Assembly (NCBI GenBank): GCA_018649885.1
Contig: JABIHA010000068.1
Location: 1-64,000, forward strand
Direction of reading: 5' to 3'
Source of the DNA: Bacteriovoracaceae bacterium
GTDB lineage: Bacteria; Bdellovibrionota; Bacteriovoracia; Bacteriovoracales; Bacteriovoracaceae
Length of the DNA stretch: 64,000 bases
Positions 8,155 through 17,964 of this stretch are shown here, piece after piece. Positions within the stretch are counted from its first letter, which is position 1. The number at the start of each line of letters is the position of its first letter. The notes beneath the pieces were generated by a model. It did not search any database. It saw nothing but the letters and a program-made list of their open reading frames with translations, and was not told where the DNA came from. Position numbers and translations under genes: made by a program.

Positions 8155-9390
8155 TTAATTTACAATCACTTCCATATTCATAAAAAGAGCGGGACTTTCA
8201 TCAATTCCTGAAAATTGATCGGAGGAAATCTCCATAAGCTCATCACCAAACATCTTCTGAACGCTCGTTTTTAAGGTAATCTGTGGAAGTTTCCCAACAA
8301 CCTCTCCAGCGCGCATCATGAAACCAGCTTGAACAGGTGTGGAGTAATCACCAGTATCAGTGAAGTCTCCTCCTGCTGCTATTTCAACAATAAGACACTC
8401 AGGAAGGGACTTTAAAATATCAGTGCACGACTGCTCACCTGGACCAATGATAATTTTATTAAAACCAAGTGATACGCCTGAGTTGTAGGCCCTTTGCCCA
8501 TTGCCCGTAGAAGCAGAGTCATATTTACTGGCATTCCGAAGGTCACATATAAGATTTTTCATCACTCCATTTTCAACAAGACCCAGGCTTGGGTTATCCC
8601 TGACGAATCCTTCACCATCAAATAGGCCCATGGCATTTTTCTCTGGATCATAGCTCACATCAAAAATACTGAGTTTTTCATTTAAAATTTTATTTCCCAA
8701 ACATCCCTTATAGAGACCAATATTTTTTTGATAAGTATCAATTCGAAAACTCTCAAGGAGTTTTCCATAAATACTGCTTTGCTCAACAAAAACTACTGGA
8801 TATTCTCCATTTTTGACGTCTGCTACACTAGTGAATTTCTTTAGAAAGGGAACATAGCTATCCAACTCATTTCCCAACTCAAATTTTCCAATATTTCCTG
8901 CTCCAAAATACCCATCCATAATGCTGGCTGAGCTCTTATGCTTGTAAATAAAGTACCAATCAAACTCATCAAAAGTGAGCTCTTGAGAGATCTCATCACC
9001 AATTTGTTGAGATTTAGATATTCTCGAAAGATTGGCCTTGCCTGAAAATATAAACTCTGGAAAAAGTTTCTTTAACTTTTCTTTTTGCTCTTTATAGCTC
9101 TCGTAAAAATCTTTTTCAGCATCACTGCTTTCCGTAATTACAGATTTACTAACTGACCGAGCTGTCCCAAGGTCATAAGAATAGGGCATACCTGCCTCAG
9201 TATTGGAAATCGCTTGCTCGAAAAGCTTCTCGCTTTCAATGTCTCCCACAAAAGAGGACGAAAATACCTTCCCATCTTTAAATACTCTAGCACCAGATTT
9301 TAAAATATTTTTATTTCTAATGGAAGTGATCTCATTACCAGCCACTTCAATGGATAATTCTTTTTTTCTAACTCTAATTATATCTCTCAT
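8155..9390 (-). CDS. pmbA: TldE/PmbA-family metalloprotease subunit
   Basis: This 411-residue protein belongs to the TldD/PmbA family by its general plan: an N-terminal segment, a GARVFKDGKVF motif, and a C-terminal half with NGVMKNLICDLRNA and a Gly/Thr-rich GDFTDTGDYSTP region. It lacks HExxxH, as expected for the TldE partner, which completes the cleft of the heterodimeric TldD/TldE protease. It follows the TldD-like gene by 10 nt, which strongly implies co-expression. In other bacteria the complex degrades unfolded peptides and matures microcins; here the substrate is unknown. Confidence 0.85.
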   Translation of the reverse strand: MRDIIRVRKKELSIEVAGNEITSIRNKNILKSGARVFKDGKVFSSSFVGDIESEKLFEQAISNTEAGMPYSYDLGTARSVSKSVITESSDAEKDFYESYKEQKEKLKKLFPEFIFSGKANLSRISKSQQIGDEISQELTFDEFDWYFIYKHKSSASIMDGYFGAGNIGKFELGNELDSYVPFLKKFTSVADVKNGEYPVVFVEQSSIYGKLLESFRIDTYQKNIGLYKGCLGNKILNEKLSIFDVSYDPEKNAMGLFDGEGFVRDNPSLGLVENGVMKNLICDLRNASKYDSASTGNGQRAYNSGVSLGFNKIIIGPGEQSCTDILKSLPECLIVEIAAGGDFTDTGDYSTPVQAGFMMRAGEVVGKLPQITLKTSVQKMFGDELMEISSDQFSGIDESPALFMNMEVIVN

Positions 9391-9400
9391 TACCAGACCT

Positions 9401-10774
9401 TTAGCTAACCATCATTTTACTTATTAATACTTTTGAACCACCAAAGCCTACAAGCAGTGGGTGTTGCTCCATTTTCCCGCAACCTCCAAAAGAGCTACTT
9501 AAAAGCTCAAAGTCAGTTGTACACCCCTCTATTAAACCTAGTGTTTCAAAAACCGAGCCTGAAAGAACCGAGGCCTTAACTGGCTCAGCAATTTTTCCAT
9601 CTCTAATCATATAACTTTTAATTGGTGCTATAGTAAATGTGCTCAAACCTGATCCATGCCTAAAGTCTTTTACATAAATCCCTTTTTTTACACTCTTAAT
9701 CAATTCGTCCAAACTTTTTTTGCCTGTTTCAACATAGGTATTTGTCATCCTTACAATAGGTTCAAACTCAAAGTTTATAGACCTACCATTTCCTGTAGGG
9801 GCTTCATTAAAAACTGAAGATGTGTACTGAGAGTGTAACCTTCCGGCTAAGATCCCATCTTTTATTAGATAAGTTTTTTGAGTCGGAAAACCCTCATCAT
9901 CGATTGGGCAGTAGCCACTTGTTCCTTTTTCGGCTCCATAATCTACAATTGATAGGTTTTCATGAGCAATTTTGCTACCTATCTTCCAGTCCTCGGTTGC
10001 CTTGTCATCTCCTAGCATAAAGTCAGCTTCAGATTTATGGCCAAAGGATTCATGAGCAAAAACACCTACAACACTACTCTCCATTACAACAGGGTAACTA
10101 CCTGCTTCGACAGTGGATGCCTCTAAAAAATCGTGCCCCTCAATAATCTCGCTCTTAAAATGTGCACTCTTTTCTGCTAGGGTCTCAAAACTATCTGAGT
10201 AGGACTTCACTGAGTCATCAAACCTTTTATCACCATCTAAAATGCTATAACTTATCACGCTGCCACACTGGTTAAAGTCATAAGTGAAACTAACGTCTGT
10301 AGAAGATTTAAAGTATTTCATCTTAAAGTGATCTACGTAACGAACAAAGACCCCCTCAAGCTTTTCAAATGATTTGACCATTTCAAAATACGATCTACAA
10401 AATTCTATTTTTTTAGAAATAGGAACCTTTCTCACATCTTTTTCTGAATACTCTAGTATCGTGTTTACGCTGGCTTCGGTGTTATAAGGCACAAGATTTT
10501 CATTCTGAGAGGTAATCCCGAAATGATCAGCTTGAGCTATAAGTGAGTTTATTTCTCTATCGAGTGAAAATATATCGGTGGTTGAGCCGTAATACCACAT
10601 CCCCTGACTATACACTCTTATAAATGCTCCGAGACTAGGTTTAACCTCGCAGTTGACCAGCTCGTAGTCATCAAAAACAATGGTAGTGTTTGTGGTGTCC
10701 TCAATGCGAACATCACAATATTCACACTGAATTTTTTTTAAATCTAACTCGTTTAAGTAATCTTCAATTTCCAT
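9401..10774 (-). CDS. tldD: TldD-family zinc metalloprotease
   Basis: This is the catalytic subunit of the TldD/TldE protease, about 457 residues from the preferred ATG at 10774 (GGAGG 5 nt upstream); another ATG lies at 10786. HESFGH at about residues 241-246 is the HExxxH zinc-binding motif, followed by the family-typical EADF segment. A Cys near the C-terminus (GGCGKMEQHP) is in the usual position of a third metal ligand. It is the first gene of a two-gene operon with the pmbA-like gene. Confidence 0.88.
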   Translation of the reverse strand: MEIEDYLNELDLKKIQCEYCDVRIEDTTNTTIVFDDYELVNCEVKPSLGAFIRVYSQGMWYYGSTTDIFSLDREINSLIAQADHFGITSQNENLVPYNTEASVNTILEYSEKDVRKVPISKKIEFCRSYFEMVKSFEKLEGVFVRYVDHFKMKYFKSSTDVSFTYDFNQCGSVISYSILDGDKRFDDSVKSYSDSFETLAEKSAHFKSEIIEGHDFLEASTVEAGSYPVVMESSVVGVFAHESFGHKSEADFMLGDDKATEDWKIGSKIAHENLSIVDYGAEKGTSGYCPIDDEGFPTQKTYLIKDGILAGRLHSQYTSSVFNEAPTGNGRSINFEFEPIVRMTNTYVETGKKSLDELIKSVKKGIYVKDFRHGSGLSTFTIAPIKSYMIRDGKIAEPVKASVLSGSVFETLGLIEGCTTDFELLSSSFGGCGKMEQHPLLVGFGGSKVLISKMMVS

Positions 10775-10923
10775 GGTATCCTCCATCAGGCTTCCCTGAG
10801 ATCAATCACTTATGATAGTTGAACTGACCCTAAAAAATCAATCAACTAGATTGGTAGGGATTAGAATTAATTTCATAGTCACTTGGTTAAATCATGGTGC
10901 GGCCAACCTGGTTTATTTTAAGT

Positions 10924-10952
10924 AAAAAAAAGCCCCCAATTAATTGGGGGCT
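10924..10952 (-). terminator. Rho-independent terminator of the AAA operon
   Basis: The palindromic stem at 10931-10952 (AGCCCCCAAT paired with ATTGGGGGCT) is followed on the minus strand by a run of seven T. It lies about 30 nt beyond the stop codon of the secreted-protein gene at 10983. Confidence 0.88.
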
Positions 10953-10982
10953 TATATTCAAAAACAAAAAAAATTAAGAATA

Positions 10983-11627
10983 TTATTTACAGCTTCTAGA
11001 GACAAGTAAATCTGCTTCCAGATCACCATCGAATTTTACGCTATCAAGAAGTGGATATTCCATTTTCATTTTGTCTGGATTCCATTTTGCGTTTTTCATA
11101 TCAACAATAACAAGCTCAACTCCAGTGAATTCTAATGCCACTGTGTCGATGAATTTTGTGACTTTAACCTTTCCAGCTCTCTCTTCTTGATCTGGGTGAA
11201 GAGTATAAACTTTTAAGTTACACCCATCTTTTGAATGAATTAGTGAAAAGGATGGAAATGGAGTCTGTCCTTTTGAAAGGTCATAAGTTTTACCAGCTTC
11301 AATTCCTTGACATGCATAAGGCATAGTTTTTTCACAAAATCCTAGGGTCACCACTGAATAAGATTTTTTTGCATCGGCCGTGCACTTATCACCTGGCTTT
11401 TTTCCACATTTTGGATTTTCAATATCATCAATATTGAAGTCCATTGTTGATCCAACTACATTGATTAGGGTAGTTGTTCCCATGGGGGACTTGAGTGCCC
11501 ACTTTGTAACAAGTTTAGGTGTAGCTAGTTTTCCAGAAACTTTTTTAAGATTAAAATGTCCCTTGGTATCACTTGAAAAGGCAGGTAATGCCATCATTGT
11601 GCAGAGTAATAAAATTGCGATTCTCAT
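10983..11627 (-). CDS. Secreted protein of unknown function
   Basis: The start is ATG 11627, preceded by a strong GGAGG at 8-nt spacing. The frame extends upstream to 11717, but without a ribosome site. The 214-residue product has a signal peptide (MRIAILLLCTMMALPAFSS) and a beta-rich mature domain with paired Cys (CGKKPGDKC, FCEKTMPYACQG and a Cys just before the C-terminal Lys). It is the last gene of the alkD-AAA-AAA cluster, 109 nt after the second AAA gene and just before a terminator. No family is recognised. Confidence 0.65.
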   Translation of the reverse strand: MRIAILLLCTMMALPAFSSDTKGHFNLKKVSGKLATPKLVTKWALKSPMGTTTLINVVGSTMDFNIDDIENPKCGKKPGDKCTADAKKSYSVVTLGFCEKTMPYACQGIEAGKTYDLSKGQTPFPSFSLIHSKDGCNLKVYTLHPDQEERAGKVKVTKFIDTVALEFTGVELVIVDMKNAKWNPDKMKMEYPLLDSVKFDGDLEADLLVSRSCK

Positions 11628-11736
11628 TATTAAACCTCCATTAAATTTAGATTGGCATGAATTTAGAATGAGTTCAGTGGATAAGTCAAAGAATGAGTGG
11701 GGCGAGCAAGAACGCATCGCCCCGCAAAAATATTCT

Positions 11737-13161
11737 TTATAATAGATTCAATGCGTCTTTATAACTCAAATTCTGCTTAACTAGTTGTTCTGACTTACTA
11801 CCCACAGTCGCCATGGCCTTTTTGAAATAGCTCCTGGTGATGTAGAGGTCTTTTCCTATCCAAGAATCATCAAGATAAGCCATTTGTTTGGCCATAGAGA
11901 TCGCCTCAATGATATCAGCGCCACTTAGCCTTTCGGAAAGCCCTGCAAGCCAATCAGTGGTAACTCCGGCTTCCCATGCCACCCCTTTAGTTGCATAGCG
12001 AGTAAAAAACTTTTTCCGGATACCGTGAGCTGGGTAGCCATAGAAAAAATGAACCCCAAGTCTTCCAGATCTTAAAAGGGCACCATCTAGATCTTTCTCT
12101 TTATTAGTGGTTCCAATAACAAGCACACCATTTGACTCAGCAACTCCATCCATTTCGTTTAAAAACTCATTGAGGATTGAAGCCTTGAAAGTCGACTTGT
12201 TTCCACTAGAGTTTCCTCCCAACTTTCTCTTTTTAATTCCCAGAAGATCAATATCTTCCATAAAGATAATAGAAGGTGAAAGATTTCTAGCAGCTGAAAA
12301 GAGTGCTTTAACAGTAGAGATATCAGTTAAATGCCTGGCAGTTACAGTGATTAGAGTCGATTTCTTTTTGAGATCATTATGTAAAATTTGTGAAATCAAA
12401 ATTTGACCTAAAAATGACTTTCCAGTTCCCGGAGGCCCAGCAAGAACAACTCCTCTTTTTAATTTTATTCCATACTTACTAAGTGCAGGCAGGTTTTTAA
12501 TAAAATTAGAAGTAGAGTTCATACTCTTAATTTTTAATTCTGGATCTAAAATCAAATCATCCCAAGTGTATTTATAGTTCCCGACATTTTCTAGAAAACG
12601 ATAAGTCCAAATCCAGCCCATTTTCACTCGGTGAATAACAGCATTTTTGTAAATATTCTTGGTGGTGAGATAATTAAAGACATCACTCATAAATTCTTTG
12701 GCATACTTAAAATCTTTTTCTGCATAATAGATTCCTACACCATACTCTACATCGTTAAATGGAGATATTCTGTAAGGTGTAGCTATAAGCTTAATAGTAC
12801 GCCCACCGAATTTCTTAGAAATGAAATAATACCCTTGTTTGAGGACATATTTTCTATCTCCAAAATTATTGGTCTCTATATGGTCTGTTGGGAAGGCAAC
12901 CCTATTATTGTAATTGTCAAAGTTTGCCATCTCCTTAACAACCCAACCATTCACAGGATTTGTGATGTAATCATCGAGGGCAAATTGGGCCAGTCGGTAA
13001 AAATTCTTATAGGCTTTTTCTTTTAAATAAAGCCTTTCTTGTAGAGGCTCTCCAAGCCAATAGCTGAAAGCATCAATTTTGTTTAAAAATTTGTCACTGT
13101 CCGCATCACCAAAAGCAGCAAACGAAGACACAAATGTTAAAAGTAATAATATTTTTTTCAT
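11737..13161 (-). CDS. AAA+ ATPase with N-terminal signal peptide (paralogue 1)
   Basis: This 474-residue AAA+ ATPase has Walker A GPPGTGKS at residues 242-249, Walker B IIFMEDID at 298-305, sensor-1 IGTTN at 349-353 and arginines near 364-367 (LLRSGRLG) that may be the fingers. An N-terminal region of about 220 residues is shared with the next gene and not recognised. Residues 1-18 are a textbook Sec signal peptide with no other membrane segment, which would place the ATPase in the periplasm or outside the cell, or leave it tethered by an uncleaved N-terminal helix. It is 16 nt downstream of its paralogue. Confidence 0.85.
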   Translation of the reverse strand: MKKILLLLTFVSSFAAFGDADSDKFLNKIDAFSYWLGEPLQERLYLKEKAYKNFYRLAQFALDDYITNPVNGWVVKEMANFDNYNNRVAFPTDHIETNNFGDRKYVLKQGYYFISKKFGGRTIKLIATPYRISPFNDVEYGVGIYYAEKDFKYAKEFMSDVFNYLTTKNIYKNAVIHRVKMGWIWTYRFLENVGNYKYTWDDLILDPELKIKSMNSTSNFIKNLPALSKYGIKLKRGVVLAGPPGTGKSFLGQILISQILHNDLKKKSTLITVTARHLTDISTVKALFSAARNLSPSIIFMEDIDLLGIKKRKLGGNSSGNKSTFKASILNEFLNEMDGVAESNGVLVIGTTNKEKDLDGALLRSGRLGVHFFYGYPAHGIRKKFFTRYATKGVAWEAGVTTDWLAGLSERLSGADIIEAISMAKQMAYLDDSWIGKDLYITRSYFKKAMATVGSKSEQLVKQNLSYKDALNLL

Positions 13162-13177
13162 TGTTTACTCCTTTTAA

Positions 13178-14506
13178 TTAAAGCCTGTGGCTCTTTTTAA
13201 ATTTAATGGCTTCGGTTATAGTTTCATTAGAGAGCTCTACTTTATTTGTCCCTCTATCAACTTTTCCCTCTCTATAAGCTTTCTCAATGGCAAGATCAAC
13301 GAGCTCCTTAATATCTGCTCCAGTCATCCCTTCAAGTTTATTAGCAAGCTTATAAAAATCAACACCGTCTACTTTTGATTTTCCAGAAAAAAGCTCTAAT
13401 AGCTTCACTCTTTCTTCAATCATAGGAAGGCCAACTTCATAATGAAAACCGAGACGCTTAGATCTTGTAAGAGCTGGATCAATAAGCTCGAAATAGTTGG
13501 TAGTACCAATTGTTAATACACCTTCAAGTTTTTCGAGACCACTGAGTTGTTGCATTAACTCATTTTTTACGTCTGCTCTATCCGTTCTATCTGTACCAGC
13601 AATCAAATCGACATCTTCAAAGAAAACAACTGTTGGACTAAGGTGTCTGGCAATTTGATAAATATTTCTAACATCAGTCACACGCGACACGTGCCTAGCA
13701 GAAACGTGAATATAGGTGATTTTATTTTTATAAGATTTTTTAAAGATATTTGAAATAATGACCTTTCCGATAAAACTCTTACCTGTTCCAGGAGGGCCGT
13801 AAAAAAGCACGCCTCTATTCATTGGAAGACCGTGTTTTTTCCAAGTATCTCTGTCGTATCTATTAATAAATCCATCAACACTTTTAACAATTTTGCTCTT
13901 GGCTTTGGCATCGAAGATAAAATCATTCCATGAAAATCTTAAATCATCCACGCCTTGATAAAATCCAACAGTGCCGTTGTACTCAAGAACTTTTCCTTTA
14001 TAGATTGAGTCAGCTTTTAGGTTTTTATCTAAGTCTTGTCTCAACATATGAGAGTATAATTGCCCCTCTTTAGTCGTTTTGTAGTAAACTCTGAGGCTGT
14101 TTCCAGAATTGAGCCAAACCACCATTCTTGAGTTAAGATTTTTATTCTTATGCTGTATAAAGTAATAAGCTGCCACCACTCTATTTTCTGTGACTTTGGG
14201 TGCCTGATTAATTTGTTGAATAGTTCCAGTCTTTGGCCATGGAACATATTGATTGTACCTTCTGTCCCAAGTATAGTTCATTACCTTTTCTACTAACCAA
14301 TTGTCTTTTTTCCCCAACAAATTCTGAAGACCTACCGAAGCTCCATTATTGTAAATAGTAGAGTAACCATAGCTTGTTGTTGAGTAGTAATTTTTTAATG
14401 TCATCCAAGTTTTTTTTGCCTGGTTGTAATCTGTAAAATCGATACTTTGTGAATACAGCGGGACGGACAATACCAATAAGAGTATGGCCGTTAATTTTTT
14501 AAACAT
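13178..14506 (-). CDS. AAA+ ATPase with N-terminal signal peptide (paralogue 2)
   Basis: This 442-residue paralogue of the following gene has Walker A GPPGTGKS at 237-244, Walker B VVFFEDVD at 293-300, an IGTTN sensor and a LTRSKRLGF arginine-finger region, with a C-terminal helical lid (TGADIKELVDLAIEKA). Residues 1-20 (MFKKLTAILLLVLSVPLYSQ) form a signal peptide. The AAA module resembles FtsH/Bcs1/proteasomal-type ATPases. The N-terminal 200 residues contain an NW(L/V)V motif and a (T/S)W(N/D)D motif shared with the paralogue. It starts 17 nt after alkD. Confidence 0.85.
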   Translation of the reverse strand: MFKKLTAILLLVLSVPLYSQSIDFTDYNQAKKTWMTLKNYYSTTSYGYSTIYNNGASVGLQNLLGKKDNWLVEKVMNYTWDRRYNQYVPWPKTGTIQQINQAPKVTENRVVAAYYFIQHKNKNLNSRMVVWLNSGNSLRVYYKTTKEGQLYSHMLRQDLDKNLKADSIYKGKVLEYNGTVGFYQGVDDLRFSWNDFIFDAKAKSKIVKSVDGFINRYDRDTWKKHGLPMNRGVLFYGPPGTGKSFIGKVIISNIFKKSYKNKITYIHVSARHVSRVTDVRNIYQIARHLSPTVVFFEDVDLIAGTDRTDRADVKNELMQQLSGLEKLEGVLTIGTTNYFELIDPALTRSKRLGFHYEVGLPMIEERVKLLELFSGKSKVDGVDFYKLANKLEGMTGADIKELVDLAIEKAYREGKVDRGTNKVELSNETITEAIKFKKSHRL

Positions 14507-14523
14507 ACTATCTCCTTAATTAA

Positions 14524-15246
14524 TTATATTCTTCCTAATAAGTAATCTTTTCTCTTTTTCTCTGGAAATTTTTCTATTGCATATCGAAGCATGGTTCTTG
14601 GCATTTTTTGATAGTGTTTTTTAAGAAACATTTCTTCTTTTTTAATATCCCTATTTCCAATTTCTCGAAGCATCCATCCCACGCCCTTGTGGATCAGATC
14701 CTCTGAGTCATCAAGTAACACTTCTCCAATATTCAAAGCATCACGGTATTTTTTTTCTCGAATAAAATGTAGTGTTGATAAAATAGAAACCCTTCTCTTC
14801 CAAAGGTTTTTGGAGCTGGCCCACTTGTAAAGAATTGCTTTATCTTTATTAAGTAGAAAACGTCCCACAATTTGAGGGGCACTACTATCGACGAGGTCCC
14901 AGTTATTAACATTGTTTAAATTTTTAACATAAAAGTGGTAAATCGATTTCTGCTCTTTATCTGAAGCCTGGTCAAACTTCAAAACCAATATAAATAGGCC
15001 CACAAGCCTTTGCTCGTGATACTTTGAATCAAGCAATTTTTGGATTTCTGGCAGTGATAGATTTCGAGAAGATCTTGCTATTTTTCTGCTTTCTGGAACT
15101 TTGATACCCAAGAACTTGTCGCCATGGCCATATTCACCAGGAGCCGTTTTGAAATACCTGGATAAAAAGAGTGCTTTATCCTTATCTTCTAGTTTTTTTA
15201 AACTAGATTTCACCTGCGCAGCACTCAATTTGATTTGATCACCCAT
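14524..15246 (-). CDS. DNA alkylation repair protein, AlkD-like
   Basis: This 240-residue all-helical HEAT-repeat glycosylase would excise N3- and N7-alkylated purines. The family hallmarks NNWDLVD (Trp and Asp) and WKRRVSI (Arg) correspond to the catalytic and DNA-binding residues of Bacillus AlkD. YGHGDKFLGIKVPESRKIAR is the conserved N-terminal segment. There is no signal peptide, so it is cytoplasmic. It is the first gene of the cluster that continues into the two AAA ATPases; no functional link is obvious. Confidence 0.9.
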   Translation of the reverse strand: MGDQIKLSAAQVKSSLKKLEDKDKALFLSRYFKTAPGEYGHGDKFLGIKVPESRKIARSSRNLSLPEIQKLLDSKYHEQRLVGLFILVLKFDQASDKEQKSIYHFYVKNLNNVNNWDLVDSSAPQIVGRFLLNKDKAILYKWASSKNLWKRRVSILSTLHFIREKKYRDALNIGEVLLDDSEDLIHKGVGWMLREIGNRDIKKEEMFLKKHYQKMPRTMLRYAIEKFPEKKRKDYLLGRI

Positions 15247-15430
15247 CCATTGGCCTCAATATAATCTGTCATAGATATAAAATTGGGATCATTCTATTAA
15301 CGAGCGCTTTACTTGGTCAATCGCTTCTGGAAAAACAATGGTCAAAGTTAAGACAATGAAAGGAATCTCTGCCGAGAAGCGAAAGACTCCCTCTAGAAAT
15401 AGTCTCAATAGAGACTAAGTAGGCCCTATT

Positions 15431-15670
15431 TTAGAAAAAACCATCTTCTTTAATAGAGATATACTTTTCGCTGTTAAATTTCATGTCTTTTTTAATATGA
15501 GGAAATTTATTAAAAAATCTTCTTTCCCCTAACTTGAATAGATCAACATCGTGATTGTAACAAAGATATAGCTGCATAGTTGTTCCACCGAAGTAGCTAT
15601 AGATAGTGTTTAAAATCCTTCGATCTGTTCCCACTTTTTCTCTTTTAGTTAATTTACATACATCACACAT
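15431..15670 (-). CDS. Small protein with a possible zinc knuckle
   Basis: This 79-residue protein begins MCDVCK, a CxxC, and has a later LCYNHD, so a four-ligand C2-CH zinc site is possible. It is basic and has no signal peptide. The ATG has a good upstream site (GGGACGGGAAT). Homologues are not recognised. It stands alone between the alkD operon and the TerB-like gene. Confidence 0.55.
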   Translation of the reverse strand: MCDVCKLTKREKVGTDRRILNTIYSYFGGTTMQLYLCYNHDVDLFKLGERRFFNKFPHIKKDMKFNSEKYISIKEDGFF

Positions 15671-15827
15671 ATTCCCGTCCCCTTGTCTTCAATAACTAGA
15701 AGAATAGGCCAAAATTTTAGGCCTCCTAAAAAAATCTGTAGAGGTTACTGGAATATCGATTAGTTATCATTTAGAAAAAATAAAATTTGTTTAACATATG
15801 CGCCCAAATTTGTTGGCAAATTGGCGA

Positions 15828-16331
15828 CTAGCCTTTTGGATCTTTATGCTCCCCTGGATTAACGAACTTTAAAAACGAGTTTATCATGTGCTCAAATATA
15901 GAGTCCTTATTTTCTACTTTATAGACTTCATCTTCGTGATAAGAGCTTTTCTCCATTTCTGATATCTCATTTTCGAGATTTCCTAAATCCAATTCTTTCA
16001 ATACTAAAGATTCAATCTTTTTAAAGGCACTCTTTTCAACCTCTGAAAAATGACCATCTAAATGTGCAATAACTCTCAGCTGACTTAGGACAAATGCACG
16101 GTCCCTCTTATCCTCAATGACAGAGAACAAATGGTGCATATCTGGATTGCTATTTATGTCTTTTTCAATGGTTTGTTTTTGATCGCTTGAAAAAGGTAAT
16201 GATTCCATTCTTGAGCGAACCCAAGCGAGCTCTTCTGCCGTAACATTTTGATCTAAGAATATGGCGGAAAAAATAGCTCTCCACATATTGAATTTACTAT
16301 CGTCCCATGACTTTTCCAAAATACTTGCCAC
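15828..16331 (-). CDS. TerB-like helical-domain protein
   Basis: This 167-residue, acidic, all-helical protein starts at GTG. The pattern ...VIAHLDGHFSEVEKSAFKKIE... resembles the second repeat of TerB/DUF533-like domains, where an Asp/Glu-rich helix hairpin may bind a metal, and the earlier LDQNVTAEELAWVRSRM gives a matching first repeat. Family members are often linked to envelope or tellurite-stress modules, but nothing nearby supports that here. The C-terminal 50 residues are acidic and probably disordered. Confidence 0.5.
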   Translation of the reverse strand: MASILEKSWDDSKFNMWRAIFSAIFLDQNVTAEELAWVRSRMESLPFSSDQKQTIEKDINSNPDMHHLFSVIEDKRDRAFVLSQLRVIAHLDGHFSEVEKSAFKKIESLVLKELDLGNLENEISEMEKSSYHEDEVYKVENKDSIFEHMINSFLKFVNPGEHKDPKG

Positions 16332-16441
16332 AACCTATCCCTTTTTTAAGCTTTATAGGTATTATACAAATTATATGAAAAAATACATTATCAAACTGGG
16401 TCACTGGTCACGTGAGTATAAAAGTGTGTCTTCATAGTAGG

Positions 16442-17785
16442 CTAAAACACTACACTTTTCACAACATGTTTGGTTTTCAGATCAACTTCTAACACTCTAT
16501 ACTCTTTTTTATCGTGCTGGTCTGTATAGGTGATTAAAACCTTGTGCGGACCAGAGGTTTCGAAAAGCAGTATATATCTGCCTGACTCACTAGAAGTAAA
16601 AAATTTCTCATTGTGATAGTACTTTCTACCCACCACTTCAACTTGCACGCTTAAAGCTCTGCCTTCTTGGTCAATTGCGTGGACTTCTAGTTTGGGAAGA
16701 TCATGGTAGTGATTTAGATAGGCCCAAAATCCAGGCATAAAACCATCCATTACAACCTTGCTGTAGTGGTACGAAATGCCCGTGTGGTAAAAGGGTCCTT
16801 CAACTAAAAGGGCCATGGTGCCATTTTTAAAATAATGCCAATCCTGATCTGTTCCAGAAACTGGGTAAATATTTTTTCTGACTATATATTTAGGCTTACT
16901 TTTTCTTTGGGTTTTAGATGCTGCTGCCATCTTCTGGGCAAATTGTTTAGGAAGCTCAGGAATTGGGTTAGTTGCTTCGGGAATTGTATAGGGAACTAAG
17001 ATTGATGTGGCAACTGTATGAAAAGAAATTGAGAGCGTAAAAACTTTTTTGATTGAAAGATTCATCACTGCTTGTATTTCAGGCTCAGAAGCCGGTGTAG
17101 GTCCCATATACCGCGCACTTTCAGGGTTACTACTGGTGTACTTTCCCTCAATCCCCCACATAAAAGGGTAGTTGCGATTAATATCTACGCCCTCTTTAGT
17201 ATTCCAAACTCCGGACTCACTATTCATTCTTCCATTCTTTCTTCCAGAGTATTTACTTCGATGCCAATAATTTTCACTGCCATCTGGATTTACTAGTGGC
17301 ACGATCCAAAAATCAAATTGATCTAAGTACATTGAATTTTCTTCACTTAAAAGCTCAGAAATAATTTTGAAACAATACTCCGTACTCAAAAGCTCTAAGG
17401 CGTGATGAGCACAATTTAAAAAAACAGTTGGCCTAAATTTAGTTGAGTCTGCAAAATTTGTTATTTGAAGAGCAAAAATATCTTTTTTTCTATGAGTCTT
17501 TCCAATGGAAAATAGGCGGGCCTTAGTGGGGTTGTTTCTACTTGTAGACTTCAGTAGCCCCTCAACGATCAAATAACTCTTATAACCCAAAAACATATTG
17601 GGCCGCTCTTCACTCAAATCTTTGCAAGCTTCCATGAACTTGCCCTTGTTTTCATATCCATAGGAGATTTTTGAAAACTCGAGTTCATCACAACTCTGAG
17701 AAAGATTTTCAGTGTCCACCTCAACGATTTGAGAAAATGCACTCTGGAATAGCAAAAAGGTAAGTATAACTATGTAATTTTTCAT
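16442..17785 (-). CDS. Secreted M14 zinc carboxypeptidase
   Basis: This 447-residue protein carries a signal peptide (residues 1-18) and an M14 carboxypeptidase domain. HxxE zinc ligands lie in NCAHHALELL, the VNPDGSENYWHR segment and VDINRNYP (substrate-binding Arg/Asn) follow, the third ligand His is in SISFHTVA, and the catalytic Glu is in ALLVEGP. A C-terminal domain of about 90 residues is beta-rich, like the transthyretin-like extension of M14 enzymes. It probably trims C-terminal residues from proteins or peptides in the periplasm or outside the cell, consistent with a scavenging or predatory life. Confidence 0.9.
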   Translation of the reverse strand: MKNYIVILTFLLFQSAFSQIVEVDTENLSQSCDELEFSKISYGYENKGKFMEACKDLSEERPNMFLGYKSYLIVEGLLKSTSRNNPTKARLFSIGKTHRKKDIFALQITNFADSTKFRPTVFLNCAHHALELLSTEYCFKIISELLSEENSMYLDQFDFWIVPLVNPDGSENYWHRSKYSGRKNGRMNSESGVWNTKEGVDINRNYPFMWGIEGKYTSSNPESARYMGPTPASEPEIQAVMNLSIKKVFTLSISFHTVATSILVPYTIPEATNPIPELPKQFAQKMAAASKTQRKSKPKYIVRKNIYPVSGTDQDWHYFKNGTMALLVEGPFYHTGISYHYSKVVMDGFMPGFWAYLNHYHDLPKLEVHAIDQEGRALSVQVEVVGRKYYHNEKFFTSSESGRYILLFETSGPHKVLITYTDQHDKKEYRVLEVDLKTKHVVKSVVF

Positions 17786-17964
17786 ATCCGCCCCAGCTTA
17801 TTTCAACATACAACGCAGACTGTCATCGGGGACCAAAATTGTCAACTTCAAGCTCCCAAAAATGGTTCGCCCAATGTGCGCGAACATACTTAATGAAATA
17901 TTAACAGGGCTAGAACCCCGAAATACCTTAAAATAGAAGCAGAGAGTTTCACACATCGAGAACT

